A stretch of 64,000 nt of DNA from Microvelia longipes (lineage: Eukaryota; Arthropoda; Insecta; Hemiptera; Veliidae): contig JACMZG010000008.1 of assembly GCA_018340805.1 (NCBI GenBank), positions 23,774,003 through 23,838,002 of the forward strand, written 5' to 3'. Shown here piece by piece: positions 11,706-24,100 of the stretch (positions are counted from its first letter, which is position 1; every line of letters starts with the position of its first letter). The notes under the pieces are model-generated. The model searched no databases and was not told the origin of the DNA. It saw only the letters and a program-made list of their open reading frames with translations. The position numbers and the translations under genes are program-made.

Positions 11706-12205
11706 GTAAGTTTTTACCTTTACAGGCTATGTTTGGCTATATTTTACCTATATTTGGCTATGGACACACCTGGTTTTATGGACATTCTTTGAAATACTAT
11801 TTTTTCAAAACAATTGTAGTAATCTCATAAAAAAAATGTTTTTAAAAGATTAATTCTAGCATTGTTATAACTATTATTGTTATTCATGTAATTATATCAG
11901 TGTAAGGTGATAATGTGGTTTATGTACAGCAAATGGTTTTAAAAATTCATGAATCGTATAAAGTTTTGATCTATTTGAAATTTGGAACCCATGTAGTCAA
12001 ATATAAGACTAACAAATGTGTCATGTTTCATCTTATGACATGTACACTTTTTTAAAGATCGTTAAAAATCAAAAAATGATCCAATGAGTTGAAATTTGGT
12101 ATGAGGGTATTGCTTTTATATAATAAATAAATATACTAAGTTGTATTTCAGTGAAGGATAGTATATCTATCATTTTTGTTGGATTACTAATTTCAAGTAG
12201 CATCA

Positions 12206-14775
12206 AATCAAATCAAAAAATCCTTTTATTGTTTTCTTTTCATACAAATTTAAGTACAAAATATATAAAATAGTAAAAGTATTTAGAAGAATAAAAACAA
12301 CCCCTTAAGGATTGACCTGTGTGAGGGGACTTTTATTGTTATAATTAATAGTTTTATATAAAGGTTAAAGGCAGCAATATGTGTACTTTATAAATGCTAA
12401 TTTAAAATTTGAAGGAAAGAGAAAAGAAAATATAAATATATTAGAGACACAAGTTAAGAGTTAATAAAAATTTAATAAACAAACAAATTAAAGAGATTAA
12501 AACTTAAAAGCTAATAGTTTATAATTTGAAGAAATGAAAGTACTTCAATATATAGTAGAATCCGCTTAATACGCTCCCGCTTAAAACGCTTTCCCGCAAA
12601 TTACGCTGTTATTGTGGTGCCTTTATTTTTCATTGAGAAACGCGTGTAAAATTACCCTGTTAATCGCTTTGTTTTTTCCGGTAGACGCTCTTCTGTTGAC
12701 TAAAGGTCCACAGATTTACCTGTTTTAACAAATTTTAATACTTTTTTATGTTTTTATTGTCTGAAAAAAGGAAATTCTCTTATAAGATTAGAAAAACCCC
12801 ATAGGAGTAAGTCTTTTACCTGTTCTACCTGTGTATTACTTCTACCCTGTGTATTTTACCTTTTGCCTGTGTATTAGTGCTGTTTTTTAAATTTAATTTT
12901 TGTTTTCTTTTTTAAAATAATAAATAACGGTATAAAAGAATGGCTGTATCTATTTCTGATAAATTAAGCAGTTTAGAAACTTATGATGAAAAAATGTACA
13001 CTAAAAACAAAAGAAATAGCCAACGATTTAGGTATTCCTCCATCAACACTTCGAACAATTTTAAAAAATCGATCTGACATTGAACAGAATGCTAGATTTG
13101 GTGTTTGTAAAGACAAACATTAAATCAGGAAAATTTGAAGAGTTAGGGGCGCATTTTTATACAATGGCTTAACCAAGCACGTAGCTTAAATTTGCCGGTA
13201 AACGGAGCATTGTCATTGAGAAAAGCCCACGAAATAACTAATACTAACTTACTGTCTTGGCTTGCACTAATGCTACAGGTACGCATAAATTAAAACTCCT
13301 TGTGATTGGAAAGAGTAGATCTCCCCGGTGCTTTAAAAATGTACAGACGTTGCCGTGTGATTATGTATCCCAGAATAGATCTTGGATGACAAGTGAGATT
13401 TTTATAGATTGGATAACAAAGCTAAATCATTAAATCGGTAATAAGAAAAGAAAAATATTGCTTTTCTAAATAACTGCCTGCACATCCTAAAGATATTACT
13501 CTAAAGAACATCAAACTGGAATTTCTACCTCCAATTCTACCAGTAAATTGCAGCCGCTCGACCAGGGCATAATTAAAGTTATTAAACAAAAATATAGAAA
13601 AATAGTTCAACTTTAAGAGAAATGGGGAATAAAACAGAAGATTCATTGAAAAGAAAGATTTCTATTTTAAACGCTATTAATTAAATTTTATCAGCTTGGG
13701 ATGATGTAAAACCACAGGTCATTCAAAATTGTTTTAACAAAGCCAAATTCGAAATATGAATGATTCACAAGATGACCATGCGAATAAGTTAAAAATGACA
13801 AAGACGATGATCTGCTTGAAAACTATGTAGAATACATCACAGTCAATGATAAGCTAGCCACGAGTAATACAAGATATATACAAGAAATTATCCAAGATAA
13901 TAATAACGATCTCGCAAACATTGAATTGACAGAAATGACGGGCAAGCAAGCGAAGAAGAGGACTCACTGGTTCTTTTAAGTAAAGCGTTTATTCATGTCC
14001 ACGATTTAAGAAAACTCTTTAAATTCGTTTGAAAATGCCAATAAAATTTTACGCGATTTAAATAAAATAAAAAATTTCATTTCTTTACAAAATTTTCGTA
14101 AACGTAAACAAACAAAAATATCTAGTTACTTTAAAAACAGTAATATTTTACGTATATTTGTTACGCATGTACGTATTTTTTTATTTATGACTCTTTGCTT
14201 AAGATATGTTACTATACTAAATAACAAATACATCTTTTTATTTAATAATAATCAATGCCTTTGTTATTTTTTATCATTCTCGGGTAATACGTTTTCCTGC
14301 TTAAGACGCTCTTTTGCGGTGGTCCCTTCAAGAGCGTTTTAAGGGTACTTCAATATATTATAAAATTGCACTAGTTATAAATAAAATAAAATTATTACTG
14401 ATTAATAATGATAAATAAACTTTTTAAGAGAAAAAACTTTTTAAATTATTTAAAAGGAAAATACAAAATGAATATTTACAATTTCGAACACAGATATTAT
14501 TTGAATATATTTAAAATTACTTTATTTTAGTGTTGAGTGATAATGTGTTTGTTTAATGTTTTCTTAAATACTTTTTGAGTTATAATGTTTTTGATGTCGT
14601 TGGGTAACTGATTGTAAGTGGTGAGCCAGATGTTTAAGTGCAGTGTTACAAGAAGAGTGAGTTATGTTGTGTGTTAAGTCTAGTTTTATGAGAGTGGTGA
14701 ATTTTTTCTAGATTATCTATGTTTTTGTGAATATGAGTGAAAGATGCTTTATAGTGTAAGTGATCATGTGTAAGT
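12206..14775 (-). mobile_element. LINE 3' fragment (CR1/Jockey-like), interrupted by a Tigger element
   Basis: Minus-strand translation of about 14775-14520 gives LTTYNQLPNDIKNIITQKVF followed by KKTLNKHIITQ. This is the N.LP..iK.......FKk.L pattern that ends many CR1/Jockey reverse transcriptases. The 3' part continues to about 12206, where a CAAAT-repeat tail (plus strand) marks the likely 3' end. The pogo-like element 12554-14344 is inserted in it. Confidence 0.55.
12554..14344 (+). mobile_element. Pogo/Tigger-like DNA transposon, defective
   Basis: The terminal regions share GCTTAATACGCTCCCGC-like motifs in inverse orientation. The plus strand has a broken transposase: MAVSISDKLSSLETYDEK at 12941, then EIANDLGIPPSTLRTILKNR (psq/CENP-B type HTH) in another frame, QWLNQARSLNLPVNGALSL (HTH_CenpB region), SKLQPLDQGIIK (DDE_1 region) at about 13535, and AWDDVKPQVIQNCFNKA. 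The catalytic middle is largely missing and the frames are broken. It cannot be autonomous. A 14-bp direct repeat, GTACTTCAATATAT, flanks it. Confidence 0.75.
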
Positions 14776-14796
14776 ATGTTAGTTTCTTTGAATAAG

Positions 14797-15175
14797 TCTT
14801 CAAGCGAGGTCATTACCAGGATGGGTGACCACTCGGAATAAACTGGTGTTTTTACTGTCAGAGGACAAGCAAAGCGAGTCCAGAGACTTACTGCTATATA
14901 TTAGCTGAATTCTATATTCTGAGGATGATGAAAGAAAGTCTAAAGAGGTGAGGATGAGTGTAGTGACTCTGATATGGTGAAGAAAAGTTCCCTGATCTTG
15001 ATTCTAATAATGAAATTTGAACAGTAGCAATGTAAATCATACCTTCCTGAAACTTATAACTGATATATCCTTCGAGTTTTATTTGCTTGTTTGTTAGGTT
15101 TTGCATTGATAATGGCCTCTAGTTAAGTTGAAAGCGCTTTGCCAATAAAGTTTTATTTTGTGGAGAGACTTCTTT
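14797..15175 (+). mobile_element. Candidate 5S rRNA-derived SINE (SINE3-like)
   Basis: Positions 14802-14855 contain CCAGGATGGGTGACCACTCG and then AATAAACTGGTGTTTTT. This corresponds to the 3' half of 5S rRNA, including the box C internal promoter GGATGGGTGACC. The head is followed by about 300 bp of unrelated body ending near CCAATAAAGTTTTATTTTGT. The 5' part of the 5S gene is absent or too diverged, so it is a 5' truncated SINE or a 5S pseudogene fragment. Confidence 0.55.
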
Positions 15176-15527
15176 TTTTTTCATTAATTATAACTGATAA
15201 TTCATTTTGTGTATAAAATATTTTGGATACCATAATATTACTAAATTCTCTTGCAATAACCAAGTAAAGAGAATAATGTGAGAGAAATAACAAATAAATT
15301 ACATGGATACACTTCATGTGCTAAACAGACCTTTTGCATCTCTATGGACAAAATCAAGTTCATTTTTATTAATAATTGTGTGTGTCTCCATCTGTGTGTC
15401 TGATGTTTTGTATAGAATTTTTTTACATAAATATGCTACATGAAAGTAGTCAAATATAGTTTATTTTATCTTACAAAATCTAGTCTCTGCTGTGTTCTAG
15501 ACTGATTCTCATATTAATTTCTTTCAG

Positions 15528-15728
15528 ATCTGATGAAAAGAGTAATGCATCAGCAGTTTTCTACTTCACCCACTCAGGCACAATATTAAAACTTCTCTCT
15601 CATCTTGGCTTATATAAAGATTCATTCCAACTCACTGATACTCTCACTAAGCAACAAAGAGATGACAGGAAATTCAAAACTTCCTACATTGATGCATTTG
15701 CTTCAAATATTCTCTTCGCTTCTTATAT
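15528..15728 (+). CDS. Upstream phosphatase copy, exon 8 (HSG triplet)
   Basis: A 201-bp exon after CTTTCAG, ending at GTAAGT. It encodes FYFTHSGTILKLLSHLGLY and then KFKTSYIDAFASNILFASYM. In the MINPP family the corresponding triplet is HAE, where Glu is the proton donor; here it is HSG. By my count it differs from the paralog exon at only five bases. Confidence 0.87.
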
Positions 15729-16368
15729 GTAAGTTTAAATAGAGTATAGCTGTAATTAGTAATGTCCCGAATTCCATAATGAACTCACCTTTACGAACTG
15801 TCTATGGTCCCATCAGGGCCACTTATTGTTCTGACTAACTAGGATAGTAGGCTAACCAGATGAAACAAGATGTAGGGAATCCTCTTCCCAACACTTTAAG
15901 TTATAGCCTGTAAGTGCTCGATTGCATCCTAACTTATACCTCTAAATGTATGTATTTAATTATTCCATCATTTAAGTGCGTGCTATTTTATTGATTACTT
16001 TATTTTTTTTTTTGTTATAATTTTTTTCTATCATTTTATTATTCTACTATTTGATCTATTTGTTTAGTATATCCATTATTATTCTACATATTTATTTTTA
16101 TTATTTTTAGCATCCTTGTCAAATAAAACAACAATTATTATGATTGTCGTTTGTTAATTGTCTTTTTTAGATAATTATCAAAGAAAATGACAAACTTTTA
16201 ATGATTATTATTTGTTACATTATTTCAAAAATTGTAAAAAATCACAAACACTTAAAAACAATCTAATTGCATGCTCTGAAAGTTACAATCTCAAAAAATA
16301 TTTTAAATATGTATGAATGTGAATATAAAAATATATATGTAACATTTTTATTTAATCTATTTTTTTAG

Positions 16369-16531
16369 GTGTGGAAATGAAAGAAAGATTTTAACTCTGC
16401 ACCAAGAGAGACCTGTACAGATTCCTGGCTGTCCTGACAACCAACTTTGTCCTTTCTCAACTATTCAAAATAATTTTAACTACACAATTAATTACTGTGA
16501 TTTTGATAAATTGTGCTCACTTTCATCATGA
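16369..16531 (+). CDS. Upstream phosphatase copy, terminal exon 9
   Basis: Encodes CGNERKILTLHQERPVQIPG, then CPDNQLCPFSTIQ and a last NYCDFDKLCSLSS before TGA at 16529. The Cys-rich end with the L.C....F....Y..C.F...C pattern fits disulfide-bonded MINPP C-termini. No KDEL-type retention signal is present, so secretion is the likely fate. Confidence 0.85.
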
Positions 16532-17927
16532 CAAGCTACCGTCTTTAATAAATTAATGAGAACCACTATAAGTTAATTGTAAAATGGTTTTCTACCATCA
16601 ATAATGGTTTGTTACCAGTTCGTAGCAAAATGATTTTCTCATTGGAAATCAGTTTTATGGTGCTTTAAACTATTTAAATCTAAAACTTATTTGTCTCAAT
16701 CCTTTGTACCTGCGTTTTTAAATTTACATAAAATTGACAACTAATTAATCTACACTACCTGACATTACTCAAACAATAAATAAATTTTATTGGTAAAATA
16801 ACGAGAGAAGTATCATTGACACTATCCATAGTTTAAGTATTATTGACTCTAATCCAGAGTTTACTCTACTTTACCCAAGATTACTCCAAAATTAAAAATT
16901 TGAGTGTAAAAAAGAATAGTGCAGAGTAGATTAGTGTACTGCTTTTTATGTGCCTAATAAAACTATTTAAGCCAGTTAGAATTACTAAAATCTTTAGTGT
17001 GCTGGTTTTATTATTTTTAATTAAATGAAGGCTTTGTTCTAAACTTTATTATTACTTTAATTTGACTTAGTTATCAAAGACCATTTTTTACTAAAGAAAA
17101 AAATCTGCTTTAAATTTATGACTTGATTATTATAAGATCTGACTTAATTATAATGAATACAAAAGTATACATGACCTCTAAAATTTCTTTATTGATCAAT
17201 AAATATTATTTTTACTTATTTTTAAATTCATTTGTGCGTTTTTATTTTTTTATTAATTCTAAAATAAGGAATAGTGTGTATTGATTCTATGTGTATTTAC
17301 TACTTATAACTATTGTATTAACTTACTAATTGTGACTCAAATGTTGTGATATTCATTTAATATTTATGAATTTTATTGTTTTTGATTAAAAATTTTATTT
17401 CAATGTTACATTTTGTTAAAGTTTATTTTCCTTGCAACCCTTTTTCAATTTAATATTTCTTTTGATCAAAAAGTTATTCTATTATTTTTTTATAATCTGG
17501 GCTTCTTGTTATAAATAATTAATGAATTATTTTTTATCATGGATTCATAGTTAACTACATTATAGAATATGTGTTTGTATAAAAAAAACAATTAGTGTAA
17601 AAAATGTGATAAGATAATATAACTGGAGAAAATGGGAATAATAATATGATAATTAATTATACTTACATTTTTCCTAGCTTAAAATCCTTTTTAAAAATTA
17701 ATAAAAATATAAATGTCTAAATTCTGACCCTGAAAATTTGGCCTTTAACCATTGGCCTCAACCTGTAGCATGCAAAAATGTATCATATTATAGATCATTT
17801 TTGATAAACTTTAATAATAAATATTTGTGTATAAAACATGTTTTTAATTTTTTATTCATTATCTTTGTTAGGGGATCATTGACATAAAAATAAATTGGTT
17901 TCTAGTTTTATTATTTTATGGTAAAAT
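16532..17927. other. Spacer between the two phosphatase copies
   Basis: About 1.4 kb of AT-rich sequence with AATAAA-like signals at 16549 and 16779, a possible 3' UTR of the upstream copy. I see no element with clear ends and no open frame of interest. Confidence 0.4.
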
Positions 17928-18102
17928 ATGAGTTTTCAGGTTATTATCATTGTTCTTAATTTAATCTTAATATCAATCAAAGCTGATATTTTTATTGAGA
18001 AGAAGTGTCATGATGGTCCTGGTGATGTAAAGCCTTATTTGAATCTCAGAACTCCTTATAGATACGTGGAAAATATTGATGATCGTGTAATTCAGTTTAA
18101 AG
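17928..18102 (+). CDS. Downstream phosphatase copy, exon 1 (signal peptide)
   Basis: The ATG at 17928 starts a hydrophobic leader (MSFQVIIIVLNLILISI), then ADIFIEKKCHDGPGDVKPYL and RTPYRYV. It ends in phase 1 at AAA G with GCGAGT following, a GC donor. A GT donor 4 bases further on would break the reading into CKVEKIIG. Confidence 0.82.
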
Positions 18103-21100
18103 GCGAGTCAATTATATTTTTATATTTATTGTTGCACGGGTAATAGAAGTGAAAATTTTCTTACTTCTGTGCTCATATTGTAAGTGTAGTGTTTAGGGTG
18201 TAAAAAAAAGTCACAACAGTCATCAACATTTTTCCATAAACCCTACTTAGCAAATTTTCAATATAAAATGTCACAAAATAAGCCACACGGAAGGAGTCGG
18301 AAAATCAATTCTGGTTGGGTTTCGTACTTGGTGTTTTTGGAATGCTAAATTTTAATTTAGCATCCTATTTAGCACTCTGGGATCTCTTCCAGGTAAGAAT
18401 ACCACACTATCCACAGAGTGGGCACAAAGCAACCTGTAATTTTTTATTTAAATTATTTATTTTAGCTGACAGGATTAAGACTATGTCGCGTTTTCCTTCC
18501 TGACAGAGTGATTTAGATAGATCAGTGGTGAGGAAGTTTTTCTAACCAATGGCAACATTTACTTCTGATAAGAATATTTATCTATACATCCAACCAGCAA
18601 ATAATATATTATTTTTTACAATTTAAAGAAAAGGAACATTTTTTTGTTTTATTTTTTGTAGGTTTTTTTATTTTTTCTAGGTTTTATCTGGTTCTTCGTT
18701 GTTTTTTTATTTATCTTTTTTATTTAAAAAGAAAACTGTTATCATTCACTAAAATAGTCATACTATTAAAATTATTACATAATATAATTCTCCTGCACAA
18801 TTATTATATTGTAATAATTTTAATAGTATGACTATTAAACTTCATAACTTCATTAAAACATTATTTTTTTGGATTTTGTTATTTCGTAGGATGCAAGGTA
18901 GAAAAAATAATTGGTTTTATTCGACATGGAACAACAAAAGCTAATACTTCCCCTAAGGTTGTACACGCTTTGTCTGTTCTCAGAGATAAAATTATAGCAG
19001 CCTCATCTGTGAATTCTTCAACTAGTGGTCAGTAAACAACTATTCCTCTTCCCTGTCTCTTCCTAAAAAAGTATTTATTTGAATAAAAAGTATTCTTGGG
19101 GCAGTAAACATTTAAATTTAAAAAACAGTTTTTTCGCTTGGTTCTCACTATTATTTTAAAATCAGTATTCTACTAATGATCATTTTGAAAAGACAATAGG
19201 TTCTCAATAAGCTTTGTTTTGAACTTGAAATTATTAAGTTGAGACTTCTTAAAAATGGAAGTGATTACGGATATCTAGGTTGAATAATTTAGTGTCTTAA
19301 AAACTCAGATTTTATAATCTGAGTTATGTCTCTCTAGTTGTTTAACAAGTTTCTAGAATAGGACTGATGGACTCATAAAAAGGTTCAAACCACAGATGAT
19401 AATCTGCAGTTTGAACATCAAGATAGCTGGAAAAAGCTTTCAGGTTGTCCTAAAAGATTATCTCTGTGCCACTACTATAAACATAATACAAATGTAAACT
19501 TTGTATAATTTCTTCACACTTTACAAGCTTTACGTTTTTGAAAATGTAAAACAGATTTAGAGAAATCTCAATGTGGAAACTACGTCTAGTTACTATACTC
19601 TATGGATAAGGAAATATCCTCACCTTTTAGTACCCTACCTACGTATTTTATGAATTGAATAGTGTATTTTTCCAGGTAGTTTTGCTGCATTTTTTTTTTA
19701 TATAAATTCCTTTATTTTTTAGGTATATAAACTGTATTATAATTATACTATTAAAGTTATTTTGCCCACATTAAAAGAGAAAAACCCTTGAGCTATGTGG
19801 GCATAAAGGGTATTTCATGGACATGGCTAATTTAGTATCTGAAGTATTAAGTGCAATATCATTCTGAAAAATTCAATTAGTTCTCCATTTTTTCTGCCAT
19901 TATACATGTGGTTTTAATTTATTGCAGATTTTTTATGTAAAAGGCAATTAATGAATTAACTGCATGGATTTCCAAGAACTTCCAAGTGATGATATATTGC
20001 TGGCTGAAGAAGGTCAAGATGAAATGTTAAATTTATCGAAACGATTTAGAAAGCGATTTCCTTCAATTCTTACCCCAGGAGTATTCAAGTTCTACTTATA
20101 ATGTAAGATTATTACTTAGTTAAATTTTTATATTTATAATTTACTGAAAGTAAGATAATTAATATGTATTGATATGCAATTGGGTTAGCATACCTATCAG
20201 TAATAATTATTAACAAAACTGTTTTAACTGTGTTCAAAACTTGTATATTAAGTAAAGATAAAGGGTCTTTCTTTCTATTTATTTATACAGGGTAGTACAT
20301 CTCTAATCCATCACCTTGATTAACTCAGTTTTGTGTGGAGCTATCACAATAAAATTGGTATATACCCCCTTAAGTTGACCACTAGAAGTACATATACCCA
20401 ATTATTTGTATGGTGTTCTGATTACTAAAATTGGTTTGTCTACGGTAACTTTAAAAAGTTAAATTGAAGCATACCTTTATATTAATTATTAAAGAAACTG
20501 TGTCATATCTTAAACAATTTAATACCAATATCATTTAAATTCCGGTAATATTTCTACGAGCTATTGTTTGGCATACACAATTACTATTATCCCACAATAC
20601 TATTATCCCAGTTGTTGCATACCTTGAGCCTTTGTGACCTTGACCAATCAATAAAAAATTTTATTCTCAAAATTCAATTTTTGTAGGCAAACAATATATA
20701 TTTTTATTCATTTCAGTTTAAATCTACAGCAACTCAGAGAACTGAAGAAAGTTCTAGATATTTTGCTGCAGGACTGTTTAGAAGTGATATGACTCTGAAA
20801 TTAGACTTCCCTCAAAGCCAGGACAAGGACCCAATTCTTAGAGTAAGTTATAAATGGAGTTCTACACCCACTCTTTTCAGGAGATAACAACGTGAAATTA
20901 TATCATTGTATTTATCACTTTTAGCTTAGCTCATGCATATCATAGCAAAAATTTTACATTCTCTATTAATTAATTTATTCAACTAATTGATTTCCAACTT
21001 AAAATTAATTAAAACAATACCACATACTCTCAAAGTAATATTCTTTCCTGATTATTGTAATTACAATAATTGTTGGTACTCAATCATTAAAGTTGTTTGG

Positions 21101-24100
21101 AGTGTTAAGGTTGAAGAGGAAATTAACTGTCTTTGACATGTTAGAGTAAAATTAAAAATAATTTCGCAAGTAAGCCAGTTTTATATGTTGCTGTTAATAC
21201 AAATGGAATTAATATCAATATTTTACGCTTTAACCCGTAGGGTCATTTAGCATTTTCCCTCACTCAAATCTCACTTAACATTAACCCCTGAGTTTGTACA
21301 CATCCAATCATCTAGGAAGCACCCCTCCATACATGGTAGCACATTTAATCAGTTCACAGTGTGTCTAGTTCATCCAGCCCAACCAGTGCTATTAGGAGAC
21401 GTCTGTCTTCAAGAACCGAGCACTTTGTTCCTAGTCACTTACGTTACTCGTGTCGCCGCCAGCACTTTCACTGTCTAAGTTTTCGGACATACAAAGGCTC
21501 AGTATATCTTTCCGACCTCCATCTCCCCCAGCCTGCAGAACTTTAACTTTTCGTGAGCTGGAGACAATGGAACGTGGATCCAGACTTGTCTCAGATGAAA
21601 CTAGATCCAACCCCGCATTGTGTATTAGTAGCCAAGGAAACCACGTAAAATCCTGGCTGGGTTGGCCGGCCTTGAATTCAAGACCTCCGAGTGTACGGTA
21701 CAAGGGATAACCTCATATTGAGGTCTTCCCCGGCTGGATTTGAACCCTAGACTCCAGGTCGAAAGGCGATCGCTCTACCACTGAGCAACCGGACTTGGTA
21801 ATATTTTCTGAATGTCTTTTGAATGTAAAAATAAAATTTTAGTTTAGATTAATCATGATTTTTTATTTATCATTGTTTAGTTTTATTTGCTCTGTGATAA
21901 ATGGTTGAAGACAGTTAAAAACAATCCACAATCAGAAGTCAAATATGTTGATTTTATTACTGGAGAAGAAATGGCCAGAACTTGTGAACAGATTTCTATG
22001 CGACTCCACCTTAATTTTTCTTTATCATTTGGTAACTATATTTTTATTACTAACTTTCTTTATTTAAAATAATAATAATATATTTATTTGTCATAGATAA
22101 ACAGTCTTTATAAAGGAGAATGTCCTTGTAGGACAATTACATGTTTCAGTTAAGTATAAAAGAAAACACATAAATTAATACTCAAACCATAGAGTAATAT
22201 AGTAAAATAATCAGTGACTCAAACAAGAAATTAAATAGAAAATAAATTTGACTAATTATTTAAATTAAAATTTTGTCTGTTTTTAACAAAAGAAAAATAA
22301 TCTTAAAGGTAGATTTGAAAGAAAAAGAGAGGAAGAAACAGCTAACAAACAATAAGATCTCTGCCTCATTAAACAAATCTGAAGAAAATAGATTGACTAA
22401 TTAGGTTCAATAATCTTATTAAAGGGAAAAAATAATAAAAGAAATTGGGTTAAAGTTTGTTTGACGGATTGTGTCTCTCCCTTATACAATGCAAGTCCAT
22501 AGAATATATTGTGTGACTTTATATAAATATGCTAGGCATTTATTTCTTATTAGGAGAGCCTGACAGAAAAAGTAATAGAAATTGGAGATGAATATTGAGG
22601 AAGGATTATATGTAAGGTCGGGTAGGGGAAGAGATGAATACTGGGAGATACATTTTTGCCTAGGTTCTTGATAGGCAGTGCATGAGAAAATAAAATGAGT
22701 AAGGAAATCAGTGTCTTCATTGCAGGATGGGCAGATATTGTCTGTTGAAAAGGTATAGAATTGGTTTAGGAATTCTGGGGTTGCAAACACGGATTTGACT
22801 GATAAATATTTTTTAGAAAAAATCAATGATGAAATCAGGTAAGGTTCACACACTAGAGGGAAAGATGTGATAAATCAGTATGTGGGAGAGTAGGAACTAT
22901 TAATCCTTATCTAAAAATAATTTTTACCGTTAAAATAGTTTTAATAATAAATAGTTATATTTGTAAATTATTTCGATTATTTTTAGTTTTAAATAACAAG
23001 CACACCTCTATGTGTGACCTTAATGTGTCGCTAATGATCCTTGAAATTATGCAGTGATTTTCAAAGGCAGTTTTTACAGCATTAAACAGTTCCTGGAAGA
23101 CACCAATCTGACCAGAGATAGCTGTTAGCAAAACTATTTTTAAATAATTTAATTTATATAGTGATTTATTTTATTTGTTGTAATTTTTATGTTTTTGTTC
23201 AATGTTATAAGCTATTGAAGTGTTGTGTTTGAATGTTCATATTTTTATGTCTATAATGTGATGACTTGTTATATCTATAGTTAGAACTTGTAATCAATAA
23301 ATACATTATTGTTATGCAATATATATGGTTTATTGTTGGATTTATAATCAGGTTTGTAAGTATTTGTAAAATAAAAATCTTGAAACATAAAAAAATATTA
23401 CTTGCCTAATTAAAAAAAAAATCATGTTCTGGGTACCCCAGTGTAGAATTTTTCTCAACACACATGCAAAAAAACAAACACAAAATTTTTGCTATATACC
23501 TATGGTATATAGTAGTATAATGAGGAAAGTATAAATAATAACTGTATAACATATCATACTAAAGAAAATAAATTAACTCTGCACTGTTTTAAAGGCACAA
23601 ACAATATATGGAGGAATGTATAGAGTTTTCCTTGCCATAGCTCTTGTGCTTCAAGCTTATATTTCTTTTTTTCAACTTTTTTTTAATCTGTTTGTCTATT
23701 ATATTAATTCTCTATGTGTTTTCACTTCTGTTCATTAATCTATTTTATATATTTTCCAGATGATGTACTCAGTATGTATAGAGCATGCTTTTTTGAAACC
23801 TCTCAGAATAAGACAAATTTTTCTCCCTGGTGCTCTGTATTTTCAGAGGAGGATTTAGAGGTATGTTTGTATAATTTGTTGCAATGCTAATTAACAACTT
23901 GAAAAAAAACATAAAAATGTGTCATGAGAAAAGGAGTTGGCAAAAAGGATTTAATTGAGTGGTCTATTTAATATTAAAAACTCAATGATAAATAAATACA
24001 CAAAATAGTTTATTACTAATAATTGCTAACATAACGCTTATTTTCTTGATAATTGAATACCAATATGGATTAATATCCATATGGGTATTATTAAATGACA

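Larger units (their letters stand above)
469..16531 (+). pseudogene. MINPP-like histidine phosphatase, upstream tandem copy, frame-disrupted
   Basis: The family (multiple inositol polyphosphate phosphatase, histidine acid phosphatase clade 2) removes phosphates from inositol polyphosphates in the secretory pathway or outside the cell. Recognisable exons are 469-652, 3987-4126, about 6314-6438, 8276-8426, 9081-9181, 11596-11705, 15528-15728 and 16369-16531. They encode a signal peptide, an SKTPYRF segment, an RHGTR catalytic motif, an SPWC motif, GYGY, an FTHSGT motif and a Cys-rich C-terminus. In exon 2, RHGTR is one base out of frame with the preceding CHLEKIIG, and the following LRDQIV needs another shift. 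Exon 4 has a further one-base shift, its upstream AG looks changed to AA, and its end is one base short compared with the downstream copy. No exon 3 is visible; it may lie in the N gap. Exons 5 to 9 are intact. It could be a pseudogene, or a real gene hidden by assembly indels. Confidence 0.7.

Noticed and set aside
21361..21710. Three overlapping frames at 21361-21710
   Set aside because: They fall inside the body of the tRNA-derived SINE. GC-rich content gives open frames on both strands.
21729..21794. Functional tRNA gene on the minus strand
   Set aside because: Box A and box B are present, but the T-stem does not pair and the sequence continues into a SINE body.
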